Shown here: piece by piece, positions 1 through 11,256 of the stretch
Position numbering within the stretch: position 1 is the first letter of the stretch
Layout: every line of letters begins with the position of its first letter
From: Magnolia sinica
Taxonomy: Eukaryota; Streptophyta; Magnoliopsida; Magnoliales; Magnoliaceae
Length of the DNA: 64,000 bases
Reading direction: 5' to 3'
NCBI RefSeq assembly: GCF_029962835.1
Contig: NC_080582.1
Location: 14,454,032-14,518,031, forward strand
The notes under the pieces: generated by a model
Told to the model about the DNA's origin: nothing
The model's input: the letters and a program-made list of their open reading frames with translations, nothing else
Database searches by the model: none
Made by a program: the position numbers and the translations under genes

Positions 1-2295
1 ATGTCAAACTTCAGCTGGGCGGGCCGCACCATCAGATGATCACATTAGGCCACCTAGACATTTTACACCTAGTCCGTCCACCAATGGACGTTCCCAGATC
101 GTCCAGTGCAGGACAAGTGGCTGCACACGTTAACAAAAAATTGTTATTGGTAAGAGATGGGTTGAGGCAGTGTGCATGAAAAGTGCCATACATATGAAGT
201 AGGACCGTGTGAGACCCATGTTGACACATCTGCACCGTCCCTTTGGACCGTGTTTGGAAAAATCACCAAATGCATGGTCAGCGTGCCCCACCTCACTGCA
301 TACCCCACACTAGTATATGTGCTATACAAATGACCTTTGATCCCTGGCCTACTATCATGGGTGTCTCCAAACTGTCCATTTGTGGATGTCCAGCGCTGGG
401 TCCAAACACCTAGATCCATAGTTGCACTGACACTGATAGACCGAGTGAAGGCACCTCGTTTCAACACCTGAAGTTTGGGTGTCGACCTCTAGCAGGGAGG
501 CTAGCATGGAGTGTGTGTACGGTCATGGTTGGCGCCAGTGCCATCTAAACCATCCGTTAGATACACCCCCATGATCGGACAGAAATGGCCGAGATATCAA
601 ACTACCTTCTGACCATTTAAAAACTTCTGTGGGCCATATCTGTGGACTCCACCCTGCTATACATGATTCATTCAAACTGCCCACCTCACGATGTGTAGCA
701 CCATCCATGAGACTTCACTATGATACATCTGTTAATCCAAGACATAGGAATACCTGACAAACGTAAACTGTAATTTTTAGGAGAATCTTTGAGTAACCCC
801 GGACCTCAAGAAGACTCAGGTCGAGTTCGAAAACACAACCATACAGGTGATGATTCTTCCCCTTGAGCTTTCCATCTTCTCATTAGCTTAAGTTATAGTT
901 TTTATTTAAATTTATATTTGATATCTCTCTTATAATCACATGTGTTAGCTGGTGGAAATTGAATTGCTATATTGCCTGCTTAATGTTCATATATTTGTTC
1001 ATGGATTATTTGTGGATTGCTTATGGAACTTAAATTAGTACACCAGTGGGAAACCCCCACCCATATGTGTACACCCATACTTGGGATGTAACCCGACTGG
1101 TTGTGATAGTAATGGACCTTCGGCTTAGTGGTTATTGAATGGTGGTTTAAATTAACCAATGATGTGGGCCTACCATCCAGGGTTGTTGTGTCCAACGGTT
1201 TTCAAGGATGGTCTTTTATCGCATGATTTTGATACTCGCCCTATGTGGCTTATTCTGATATTTGTCTTGCTTTGATATCGCCGTTTGTGTCTTTGTCCTG
1301 GTATTTTCCTTATATGGGCTCAATATTTTTATACTGTGCAACCAGGCAATGGTAAGCCTCATATATTGTAATATGATTGACTACTAGTCGATGGGTTTCC
1401 ATTAAACATCTTAAGATGATAGTCTCATGGGCCGGAGATGGTGGTAATGGGACACTATGCCCGAGCCGTTGGCCTACGATGGGCCATGTGCTCCCCATAG
1501 TGACCGTGAACGTATTTAAATTGGCTGATTGTAACTGGACTAATAACGGTTTGGCTAATCATGCATCCATAGCATATTGGCGATGACGGGTGGCTAATTT
1601 GGATGTTGTAGCACGTGCCCTTATGATCTTTGGGGTATCGTTTCGCTAGCTCCCAGACCACCGACTATCGACCCCTGTCCGACTGGATGATTTTCCTAAG
1701 TCGATGATTTGCATGGGTGACGAGCCCAAGTCCGGCTGGATGTGCATCCCCAGGCCGATGTGCATTCATGCATCCATGCATTTAAAAAGACTGCATTATG
1801 TATTGATTTGATTGCTTTGTTGTTTTATAACTATGCTTACCTAATGCGGCGGTGTGTAATCTTGAGGAGAATTCACACTGAGCTGGCAACTCATCCATCA
1901 AATATATAACCGTACAGGTAGTGCAGGTGGCCCCGTATATTGGTGAGGAGCAGGCTATGGTTGACAAGAGTGCATGATTCTATTTGCTAAGGCTTGCTAC
2001 ATGATTTTACAATTCAAGATTGTTGCAGTTTACCTTGTTTCACATTTAATATTATTTCATTTTGTATTCGTAAGAATGGGAACATTTGTTTGTATAAGTC
2101 ATTATGGGCAACTACTTGTATATTCTAAATGAAAATTTAAACTTCCCTTTAGCTTACTTGGTCATTCTACGCTCATCTGCTTACTTTGATAATTTGAAAA
2201 AAAATATATACTTGAATTTGACCATCCTTTAAGAATAACATTCAGGTTTTTGGAAAACGAGTCATATACTCGGGTCCTAAAAACACGGGGCGTTA
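1..2295. repeat. noncoding repeat DNA, probably an old LTR
   Basis: No open frame here resembles a known protein. The right edge (about 2255-2295) reads 'ACTCGGGTCCTAAAAACACG' and then GGGGCGTTAT, which resembles the 3' end of long plant Ty3/gypsy LTRs, commonly ending in a GGGGCGT-like stretch before CA. The stretch at 1840-1960 (GAGCTGGCAACTC, then an ACAGGT junction) also looks like the distal part of such LTRs. No partner LTR or internal domain is visible, so the class is inferred. Tat-1 abuts this sequence directly at about 2296. Confidence 0.3.
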
Positions 2296-2547
2296 TTTAG
2301 GGCCTTGATCAGCCCCTTTAGACGTTGTTGCCTCTTTAGCCGAGTCAGCTTTATGCATTTTATATCAGGCCCATGGCTCTTGACTCTACTCTCGGTCAGG
2401 ATACATTCCCCACAACTCTGAGCTAAGTCTCTCCTTTAGGCCTTATATTGTCTCGGTTCTACCTGTTGCCTCAGATTCCGGGCAGTGTCAGTAGAGTTGG
2501 TCCATTCCATAACCAAGACTCTGGACTCCTCATATTTTCCCCCAACA
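2296..2547 (-). repeat. truncated 3' LTR of Tat-1
   Basis: This matches 11795-12046 almost base for base over 245 bp, from CCTTGATCAGCCCC to the terminal CCCCAACA, with about 13 differences. On the minus strand it starts with the expected TGTTGG terminus. The inner 540 bp present in the other LTR are missing, and the sequence switches abruptly to unrelated repeat DNA at about 2296. Confidence 0.85.
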
Positions 2548-2843
2548 GGAAGCCCCCTACTCCTTGTGTTAGTTACGTCGACATTAAGGAGTAATGAGTT
2601 GATAAGTCGGTGTGCGTTGAGAACCGATGTTATGATGGAACATTTAATGCTTCTTATGTCGTTCTTAACCTGCGACGGTTCATTACTCGAGGTCGCACGA
2701 GCGGACAGCCGTCAAGACGTTTCTCCCACTTATGAGCGTTGGACACGTAGCGAAAAGGTTACTTGTGTCAGTCGGCATGCACCACGCATCGGGCAGGGAA
2801 GTCGAAGTAGGTGTCGATTCGACTCCTCCTTAAATGCCATTAC

Positions 2844-3011
2844 CACGTGGCTCGGCTATAAAGGAGGAGCAGGATCACTTTTTGCATTTTCGCCCATCCG
2901 CTCCTTCTGCGGTTGATTCCCTTCCTTCACTGTTTTCGTTTCCTCTGCCATTTTCATCCTCATTTTCCCCTTTGCTTCCTTGTCTGCGTATTTTTCACTT
3001 CTTCGGTGAGT
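2844..3011 (+). promoter_or_regulatory. promoter and leader of the Tat-1 antisense gene
   Basis: A G-box core CACGTG lies at 2844-2849 and a TATA box (TATAAAGG) at 2857-2864, pointing rightward and so opposite to the retrotransposon's own transcription. A start near 2890 would give a leader that ends at a strong splice donor (CG followed by GTGAGT) at 3006-3011. Tat-2 has the same arrangement, including the CG-GTGAGT donor, which supports a real promoter and leader intron. The start site itself is inferred. Confidence 0.6.
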
Positions 3012-3058
3012 TCTCTCCCTCCCTTCCTCTTTAAACTTTTAATTACAATGCATTCTTC

Positions 3059-5387
3059 AAGTCCCCGGGAGGAGATTTCCGGTGATTAGGGCGAGATGAG
3101 GCATCTTTGGAATGTCTCAGAATCGCCCTCTTTACTGGCGGAGATGGCGATTAGCTCCAATGAAGCTTTCCAATTTACTGCTAGGACGACTAGCGGGACT
3201 TCAGTAGAATGTCCTGCTCCAGTAGGTCCTTCTGGCTTGACGCATGCCCCTGGCAGGCCCCTCCCCATTTTCTTGGGGATGATTTAGAAGAAGAGGAAGA
3301 ATTTGAGGAACCCGCTGAGTCAGTTCCTCTTAGGAGACCGGCGAGGACTGAGCTTGGGGGAACCACTGAGTCGGTTCCTCTGCGGAGATCGGCTCGGTTT
3401 GTTGAATCGGCAGCTAAAGAGGAAGAGGCTACCAGGGGGGGGTGGCTGGAGACGAACAAAAGGGGCTGGTTCCCTCAGTTTTAACTAAGGGAGACTGGGA
3501 TAGAATTCGAGTCGGGTATCATGTCCTCGACTCAGTGATTCTTCGCCTTCCTCTCCCGAATGAATTACCCGATCATCCTCCTCCGAGGATGGTTGTAATT
3601 TTTCAAGTCGCCATGCAATGTGGCTTGCATCTGCCTCTTCAACCCGTTGTTCGAGATTTTCATTCCCGACTTAGAATTGCTCCCAGACAGATAGTTCTGA
3701 ATGGGTGGAGGAACTTGTTCGGATGTGCAGTGTTGTGGGCTGAGGCAGAACAACCCTCACTGACCATTGATGAGTTCCTCTTCCTTTACCGAGTAAGGCC
3801 GAACACTCGACAACCCGGCTGGTATTTCTTGAGCACTTGGAGGAACAAGGGCGATTCTTTGATAACCGACCCTCCTACCTCTAACAAGCATTGGAGAGAG
3901 AGGTAGTTCTGGGTATGCGGTGTTGGGAGACTGCCGAGCCTGGGCTCTTTGAACCTCGCGTTTCACGAGCATTCTCCAAAGCAGGTGACTCGGCATGCCT
4001 TTTCTCTGTCTTTCCTTGCCATAATATTTCTGAGTCTGATTGAACGTATTCTGCAAAGATTTCTATGAAAAGGTCGAAGCTAGGAGCCGACGCTTTAGCT
4101 CGGATCAAGGACCTGTGGGCAATAAGTCCGGAAGATCGGTCTTGGAAGACTCTTCTACAACTGGAACGTCTTCTTCTCTCGGGCTTAGACTCATCCATAA
4201 CAGGTATCCTCTAGTTGTCCTGACGTGTTTCTCTAGGATTTTATTTTAACCTTTTTCCTTTACCTCGTCTGATACAGATATGGCTGAAGCTCGGCCCCTT
4301 CTGAAACCTGCGTCAAAATTGAAAGCTCCCCCGAGGTCAGTCCTTATGTCGGAGCCTTGACCTTCAAAGAAGGTGAAGACGACTCCAAAAGCTAAGGAGC
4401 CATCTACCTCTGTTGCCCTCACCCCGGTCGTCCCGACCGTCATGGTGCTTTCTAATCCTGAAGAAAGGGCGGAAGATGCGAACGCAGTTCTTGCTGAACC
4501 CCAGGCGATTCTTGAGCTAGGACCCGTTGCAGAGCGGGTCTCGGTACCGAGAGTAGAGTAGAGAGGGGAGACCTCAAGGGGGGAGACGGCTCAACAGGAG
4601 ACGTCGGCCTTCAGGCGGGCTGTGACCAACCTGATCCCCTAGGCTATTTCTCATGGGAGCGAGCAAGCGTTCGCTACCCTCTTCGAAGCTCCTGGGAATC
4701 GGATACTTTCCCATGCTACGAAGATTCTGCTCGAGGTATGACTCGAACTTCTCTCTCAGCTTATTACCTTTTTCCGTCTTGATTTTACTTCATCATTTTC
4801 TTCTGCAGCTCGCCCCTTGCCTGCTGAGGGCCAGTATAGATCAGACCGAGGCTGAGAAAGATGTGGCGGACATCGAGGTAGCTCGAAAATGGGCAGCGGG
4901 GGCAGAAGCTCAACTTGAAATCACCTTGGTTCGGGTTAGCCGACTGACTGGGGAATTGGGGCTTGCTCGGAAGGCGGCTGAAGATGTTAGAGTCGAATGT
5001 GCTTAAGCGGCTTTGCTGTTGAAGGAGGCCCAAGATGAGAGCCGACAACACCGCTTGGCTCGTGATGCCTCTGATGAGAAGTTAGCTCAGCTTAAAGCTG
5101 AGACAAAAGGTGTCCTTGAAGTGGCTAAGAAAGAGGCCAGGGAGAAGGCTGTGAAGGCCTTTCGTGAGTCTGCAGAGTTTGAGGATGAGAGGGATCACTT
5201 ATATCAGAGCGGGTATACAGCTTGCATCAAGGTGATGAGGCAATCCTTTCCCAACCTTGATCTCTCGGGATTCGAAGAAGGTTCTCCCGAGTATCCAGAG
5301 GCTGAAGTTGCTGGGTCTACCGAGGCTGTGGCCGATACCGAGGCCGAATTTGAAGCAGCTCTAGAGGTCGCTTCGAGTGACTCCTGA
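3059..5387 (+). pseudogene. antisense accessory gene (aORF) of Tat-1, broken
   Basis: A plus-strand gene opposite to gag-pol. The visible exons are about 3059-3984, 4059-4203, 4278-4735 and 4809-5387. The introns between them (3985-4058, 4204-4277 and 4736-4808; 74, 74 and 73 bp) all begin GT and end AG. The first exon has an acidic, Glu-rich stretch with two copies of a SVPLRR motif, then a domain like that of plant 'putative gypsy-type transposon' proteins (Pfam Transposase_28 as I recall it; GLHLPLQPVVRDF at about 3620-3660). The last exon is a coiled coil ending in an AF-ESAEF...YTACIKV...FPNLDL block. A run of eight G at 3435-3442 marks a frameshift, and stops occur near 3904, 4360 and 5004. 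Function is unknown. Antisense frames at this site are known in the Tat lineage, but the shared introns are what stand out. Confidence 0.75.
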
Positions 5388-5410
5388 TGAACCTTGGAGC
5401 TTGGTTTTTA

Positions 5411-5476
5411 GTACCATCATCAGCTCTATTTTGGTACCGTCATCAACTCCATTTTGGTACCGTCATCGGCTCTGAT
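5411..5476. repeat. three-copy 23-bp tandem repeat
   Basis: Three copies of a unit starting GTACC(A/G)TCATC begin at 5411, 5434 and 5457. It lies in the short gap between the converging ends of the antisense gene and pol. Confidence 0.7.
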
Positions 5477-5699
5477 CAGGCTCAAGAATATTCTCAGCCG
5501 AGGAAGATGTTCGCACACTACGGCCGATCTTTCTTTCGCCTTTAACCCTTTTGTCTAACAATGTGATGCTGAAGCAAGATGTAACTCGATGTAACAAACA
5601 CACCGATAAATAAATATACTCAGTTTTATTTTATTCATTTTGACTCAATTTACATGCTTGTCGTTTAAGTCTTTTTCAATGCTTCGCTAGGCCGACTTT

Positions 5700-6790
5700 A
5701 GGGGTAATAGGTTTTTAAATGTTCAGCATTCCACGGATGAGGCAGCAATCGCCCGGTCAAGTCTTCTAATCGGTACGTTCCCGGTCGGATGGTGCTTGAG
5801 ACGACATAGGGTTCTTCTCAATTGGATCCCAATGTGCCCGCGCCAACTTCCTTTGTGTTGAGGAACATTTTTCGAAGGACCATGTCTCCGACTTGAAAGC
5901 GTCTGACCTTGACTCGGGCATTATAGAACCGAGCTACTTGTTTCTACCGAGCCATCATGTGTAACCGAGTTCTTTCCCTTTGTTCATCCATAATGTCAAG
6001 TCCAAGGGAAAGGAGTTCTGCATTTTCTTCTTCATTAAATGAGCTGACTCGGCCTGAAGGCAACCCGATTTCGATTGGAGTGACGGCTTCAGAGCCATAA
6101 GCTAAAAGAAAGGAGTTTCTCCTGTAGCCGTTCGGGCTATGGTTCGGTATGCCCATAATATCTTCGGGAGTTCTTCGGCCCATGCACCTTTGGCTCGGTC
6201 GAGCTTGTTTCGAAGGTGCTGCTTGATGATTTTGTTAATTGCTTCAACTTGACCGTTCGTCTGAGGATGATGGGGCGACGAATACACATTCCTAATTTCG
6301 AGATTATCACACATCTCGCGATAGCTTTTATTATCGAATTGCTTCCTATTGTCAGTTATAATAGTCCGAGGTATCCCGAACCGACAAACGATTTTTTCCA
6401 TACAAAGTCCGTGATCTTCTGTCCGGTTATCTTTGTCAATGGCTCTGCCTCGGCCCACTTCGTGAAGTAGTCTACTGCCACAACTACGAACTTAGTTTGT
6501 CCCTTCCCCATAGGGAGTGGTTCGATAATGTCAATTCCCCACTGCGCAAAGGGCCAAGGACCGGTCATGGGAGTTAGTTCTTCAAGAGGTTGTCTCGGGA
6601 TAGCCGCAAATCTCTGACACTTGTCGCATTTCTGAACGAGCTTACGAGCGTCGTGTTGGATAGTCGGCCAGTAGTATCCCTGACGTAGAACCTTATGTGT
6701 AAGAGATCTCCCGCCCGAGTGATTTCCACAAATCCCTTCGTGGATTTCTCGTAATACATAGTCGGCTTCACTGGGGCTTAAGCACCTAGC
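5700..6790 (-). pseudogene. Tat-1 integrase domain, broken
   Basis: Read leftward, this begins with a zinc-binding segment (NHSGGRSL, then KCDKCQRF) at about 6770-6600. The catalytic core keeps the three acidic residues in VDYFTKWAEAEP (about 6470), TDNRKQFDN (about 6345) and NGQVEAINK (about 6235). The C-terminal module ([10 protein letters not shown]) follows near 5830. There is a frameshift around 6380-6450, where the core moves from one frame to another. A Trp codon in the C-terminal module has become TGA near 5826. The enzyme would have inserted the cDNA into the nuclear genome. Confidence 0.85.
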
Positions 6791-7107
6791 AATGGAGCAT
6801 AGTAACCCTTTTTATACAATGTCCTGTTGAATATGGTATAGCGGGAAGCTCGAACCTTCAATCGCCAAGCCTCCTCGCTATCTTCAGGCAACTCCCCACT
6901 GTTGAGATATCGGACGATCGGGTCGAGCCAAGTAGGTCCCGAATCGATAGCAAGTACAGTCGGGGTAACTGGTTCACTAATACTCAGTTTAGCGACGTAC
7001 TCGATCGGAATATACCGGGGTATGTCATCTTCATCGGCAAAGGCGAGTTTCGCTAGTAGGTTGGCTTTGGCATTTTTCGTCCGAGGAATCCGAGTGACGA
7101 CACAACG

Positions 7108-7470
7108 CTAAAAGCCGCCGATCAGTTCTCTAGCTTTCTCCCTATACGCTTTCAATTGTTCTTTCTGTGTTTGATATACACTGATAACTTGATTGACGAC
7201 CAATTGTGAATCATTGAAAACGTTGAGATGCGTCACTCCTAGGCTGACCGTGAGTTGGAGGCTGAGCAGTAACGCTTCATATTCAGCTGTATTGTTCGAG
7301 GCTTGAAATTTAAGTCTTAAGGCATACTGCATGTAGGTTTGATCGGGAGTTTCCAGAACTACTCCTACCCCGCTTGCCTTAGAGTTGGAGGAGCCCTCGA
7401 CGTATAGCTTCCAAGGGACTGGGTCGGGCAATGACTCGGGGGAAGCGGTCGTCGATTCTTCAACTGGCTC
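7108..7470 (-). pseudogene. Tat-1 second (archaeal-like) RNase H domain
   Basis: The frame covers WKLYVEGSSNSKASGVG through SNNTAEYEALL and NDSQLVVNQV. In the Tat lineage a second RNase H of archaeal type lies between the ordinary RNase H and integrase, and its first motif is normally YVDGSSN with catalytic Asp. Here that residue reads Glu (YVEGSSN), while the Glu of AEYEAL and the Asp of NDSQLV are retained. This could be neutral decay in a dead copy. Confidence 0.8.
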
Positions 7471-7559
7471 GGTAGCACTTGTGTCGGCTTGTGGTATCAC
7501 TTCAGTAATAAAGTCAGCCATAGCTTGTCCTTTGATTGCTACTCTCGGCTTATACTGAA

Positions 7560-8900
7560 TGTCGAATTCACTGAGTTCTATCGCCCACTTCGTAAGTCGG
7601 CCAGATGCTTCCGGTTTATGTAGAATTTGACGCAGAGGAAGGTCGGTCATAACAATTATGGAATGAGCTTAGAAGTATGGCCAAAGTCGACACGAAGAGA
7701 CCACTAGAACTAAGGCTACTTTTTCTAGGAGTGGGTATCTTATCTTTGTCAGTAAGAGAGTCTTGCCGACACAGTAAACCGACAGTTGCCTTCCTTCGTG
7801 TTCTCGTATCAGTACCGAGCTAACTGCTGCCTCAGACATTGCGAGATACAATAGCAAAGCCTCTCTTGGCTCAGGTTTTGATAAGAGAGGTAGAGATCCG
7901 AGATAAGACTTTAATTGCTGAAATGCTACTTCGCACTCTTCCGTCCAATCTACTTTTTGTCGTCCCTTTGGGAGACATTTATTAGTGGCTCGGGAGAGGA
8001 AACGATTGAGTGTCGCCACTCATCCAGTCAACCTTTGTATGTCTTTAATTATTTTCGGAGACTCCATGTCGAGCAATGCCTTGATCTTTTCTGGGTTTGC
8101 CTCGATTCCTCGTTGGCTAACCAGGAATCCAAGGAACTTTCCCGAGCTTACGCCAAAGGAACACTTGCTTGGGTTCAACTTCATTTGGAACTTTCGTAGG
8201 ATAAGGAACATTTCTTCCAAGTCGGCTATATGGTCAGCCACGTGTACGCTTTTGATGAGCATGTCATCAATATATACTTCCATGGTTCGGCCGATTAGCC
8301 GAGCGAAGATTTTGTTCACTAATCTTTAATAAGTTGCTCCAGCATTTTTCAATCCAAACGGCATCATGCGGTAACAAAAAAGACCTTTATCAGTGACAAA
8401 GGTAGTTTTAGATTTATCGGATTGATGCATTACAATTTGATTATACCCTGAATATGCATCCATAAAACTAAGAAATTCATACCCTGCAATACTATCTACC
8501 AACTGATCAATTCTCGGAAGAGGAAAGTTATCCTTTGGGTAGGCTTTGTTTAGGTTGTTATAGTTAATATAGACTCGCCACTTCCCATTGACTTTTTTCA
8601 CAAGTACGACATTAGCTACCCATTCCGGGTAGTATATCTCTTCTATGAATTTTACCTTGAGGAGCTTGCTGACTTCTTCTTCAATGACGGTGTACCTTGC
8701 AGGGCCGAGTGGTCGTCGCTTTTGTCGAACCGGCCGATAGGTCGGGTTGATGTTGAGTCGGTGAGTGATTACTGATGGGTCAATTCCCGGCATGTCTTCG
8801 TGGCTCCACGCGAACACGTCAGCGTATCGTCGGAGCAGGGCTATCAAATTTTCTTTAAGGGGCGATCGCAAAGACGAGCCAATTTGCACTGTTTTAGATC
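7560..8900 (-). pseudogene. Tat-1 reverse transcriptase and RNase H, broken by stops
   Basis: The palm and fingers are read leftward from about 8900. [20 protein letters not shown] is followed by [12 protein letters not shown] (first catalytic Asp), [13 protein letters not shown] and EVYIDDML, with the YIDD box at 8262-8273. The connection and RNase H run on to KWAIELSEFDIQYKPR near 7560. Three stops interrupt an otherwise good frame, at about 8323, 8017 and 7666. Two replace Gln (TAA for CAA) and one probably replaces Arg (TGA for CGA), all single C-to-T changes. Confidence 0.85.
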
Positions 8901-9129
8901 CATCTGTCTCGGCCAGTGGTACCGAGATAAGGTCTTCGACTGGTTGCTCTCGTTCATGAGTCTCGACCTGGGGGTCCAATGACTCGATCATCGATACCTC
9001 GGCCGAAGCTTTCTCGGCTGGGGCTTTTACCGCTGTCACGTAGCAACGTCTCGCGTCTTCCTGATCTCCTTTGACTACTCCTACTCCTGACTCGGTCGAA
9101 AATTTCATGAAGAGGTGATATGTTGATAC

Positions 9130-9460
9130 CACGGCCTGGAGGAGACTCAGAGAGGGTCGGCCGAGTATTGCATTATAAACAGACGATTAGTCGACTATTA
9201 GAAAATCAACCATTACTGTCGTTTGATGCTGAGGGTTTCCAGCCATGAGCGGCAATGAAATGATTCCCTCCGAGAGTGTCTGTCCTCCTGAGAATCTGAT
9301 CAACGGAGTACGCACCGGCCGTAATGCCGATCATTCAACTCTCATTCTATCGAATGCTTGAGTGAACAATATGTCAGCTGACGATCCTGTGTCGACTAGT
9401 ATGCAGAATACCTTTCAGTTTGCGCTAGTGAGAGTGATGACTAGTGCATTGTCATGGGGG
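9130..9460 (-). pseudogene. Tat-1 aspartic protease, broken
   Basis: Read leftward, the active-site motif LVDTGSSADIL lies at about 9400-9368, followed by QAFDRMRVE, RTPLIRFSGG and the domain end [20 protein letters not shown]. At least two stops occur, including a TAA after MVDFLIVD near 9189. The frame then passes into the RT region, whose open part starts at 9132. This protease would cut Gag-Pol in the particle. Confidence 0.8.
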
Positions 9461-9885
9461 TGATAGATGCCTCGGGCATCTCCATCAGTGAATGAGATGC
9501 AATACTTTTCTTTCTTCTTTTCCTTTGAAGGCCGAGCTATGACCAGGAGCTCGGATTTGGGTCAGCTGATGCTCCTGGCATGACTTTTTCGAGCATTGTT
9601 TGAGTCGCTTCCGCTTCGGTGACCATCGACGATCGTTCGGATTTCCTCCATAAGTCGATTATTGCCGGGACGCTCTTCCGTTGTCCCGGCTCTTTCAACA
9701 TGTTCTGTGAGTCGGCCTTATCGGATAAGCCTTTCAATCTTTTCCTTCAAGTGATAGCAATCACTCGTATTGTGCCCATGATCTTGATGGTAATGAAAGT
9801 ACTTGTTTTTGCTCCATCGGTTGGGATTACTCCGGAGCTTATCGGGCCAGTTGACGAATCCTTCACTCTTGATTTCCATCAGTAC

Positions 9886-11181
9886 CTACTCTTGCGGTTT
9901 GTTGAGTGGAGTATAAGTTGAGAACTTTCGGTAGGGTCGTTTACTTGACTTGCGTTCATCGCGCGCTCGGTCGTCCTTACGCTTCTTCCCTCCGGCCGAG
10001 TCAACTTTCTTTTTGGCTGACTCTTTGGCCGAGGCTTTTACATTCTGGGCAGCCTCGCGCAGATTCCTTGTTTCCTCGGCATCCGCGTATTTATCCGATC
10101 GAGTCATAAACTCATCCAGAGTTATAGGTGAATTCTTGTCCAGGGATGTTAGAAATGACTTATCCCTGACGCTTTGCATGAGAGAATTGAGGGTTGTCTC
10201 TTCTGAGTGTTTCCGAACCTGCAGCGATTCAAAGTTGAAGCACTTGATATAGTCTTTCAACAGCTCTCCCTCCTTCTGAACTATATTATTCAGATGTGCA
10301 TGGGGCTTCAATTTCTTCTTTCCACCAATGAAAATGGTGAGGAAGGCTTCACTAAGCTCCGCGAACGAACTGATAGACTTTGGCTTCAGCTGCTTGAACC
10401 AAAGTCGAGCTACGTCTGCTAAGGTAAGGGAAAAAACACGACACATGACGACGTCCGAAGCATCATGCAGTTCCATGTATGTGCGAAAACACTTGATGTG
10501 TTCAATTGGTTCGGTTTTACCAGTGAAAAGTGTTATTTGTGGAAGACGAAACCTTTCTGGCAATCGAGTTTGCATCACTTCGTCAATGAATGGGGATGCT
10601 TTTGTGTCAAACAGGGTTTGATGTGCATCCCGGCCCTGTTTCATATCTGCAATCTCTTCCCGCACTTCTTTCTTGAAGTCCTAAAGGTCAGCTTTCCATG
10701 GCTCGTCACTTTTTGCTATACCCTCAACCGGAGGCCGACTGCATCTCCTCCGATCTATCTCATATCGGAGATCAGTGGGATGCAGCACGGCAGTAGCGAA
10801 ATGAGCGGGTGCTGGCTTGGACGAGCCATGGGGCTGACTCGATTGTGGAGGGATCGCGGAACGATGGGCTAAGGGTCAGCAACTTGTTGCGGAACGTTCA
10901 TCGCCTGACCCTGATGAAGCTACTGCATTTGCTGATGGTGCATCTACTCCAACATTTGTTTCATAATATTTATTCGGCTCTGAGCTCCTTGACTTCCCGA
11001 TCCAACCGTCCATTGTCTCGGTTCCGCTGAGTATTAGTTGCCACGGAAGTGGCTAGGCGAGGTGCGGAACTTTGGCGGTTGTCGGGTTGATTCTGCACCC
11101 CTTGGGCTCCACTCGTACTCGGTTGTCCAGTAATAGCGGTTTCATTCGGTCTTCAGGGCCCGTTCTTCTAGTTCTCGCCAT
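9886..11181 (-). pseudogene. Tat-1 gag
   Basis: An ATG at 11181 (MARTRRTGPEDR) lies 75 bp inside the 5' LTR edge, where Tat gag starts are expected. Stops occur in the N-terminal part. From 10665 to 9886 a 259-residue open frame holds the Gag core: RFRLPQITLFTG, then LWFKQLKPKSISSFAELSEA and a long helix-rich segment ending in a Lys/Arg-rich tail (AKKKVDSAGGKKRK). This matches the plant retrotransposon-gag family, the structural protein of the particle. The basic tail probably stands in for RNA binding, since no zinc knuckle is seen in this frame. Confidence 0.8.
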
Positions 11182-11235
11182 TAAAACGTGTTTACAGCTC
11201 CTCGGGTAGAATGTAGAAGACGACTTTTTGTATCG

Positions 11236-11256
11236 ATCCCACAGACGGCGCCAAAC
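11236..11256 (-). other. Tat-1 primer-binding site
   Basis: Directly inside the 5' LTR the minus strand reads TTTGGCGCCGTCTGTGGG. TGGCGCC begins with the complement of a tRNA CCA tail. The first nine or so bases fit the tRNA-Asp 3' end, though the exact tRNA is inferred. Tat-2 has the same motif at the matching place. Confidence 0.8.

Noticed and set aside
144-467. Open stretch of 107 codons in the first kilobase
   Set aside because: No motif, no plausible promoter or splice context, and it lies in repeat DNA. Probably chance.
2485-2916. 143-codon plus-strand frame as the first exon of the antisense gene
   Set aside because: It begins inside the LTR and lies upstream of the TATA box. It has no similarity to the Tat-2 antisense protein.
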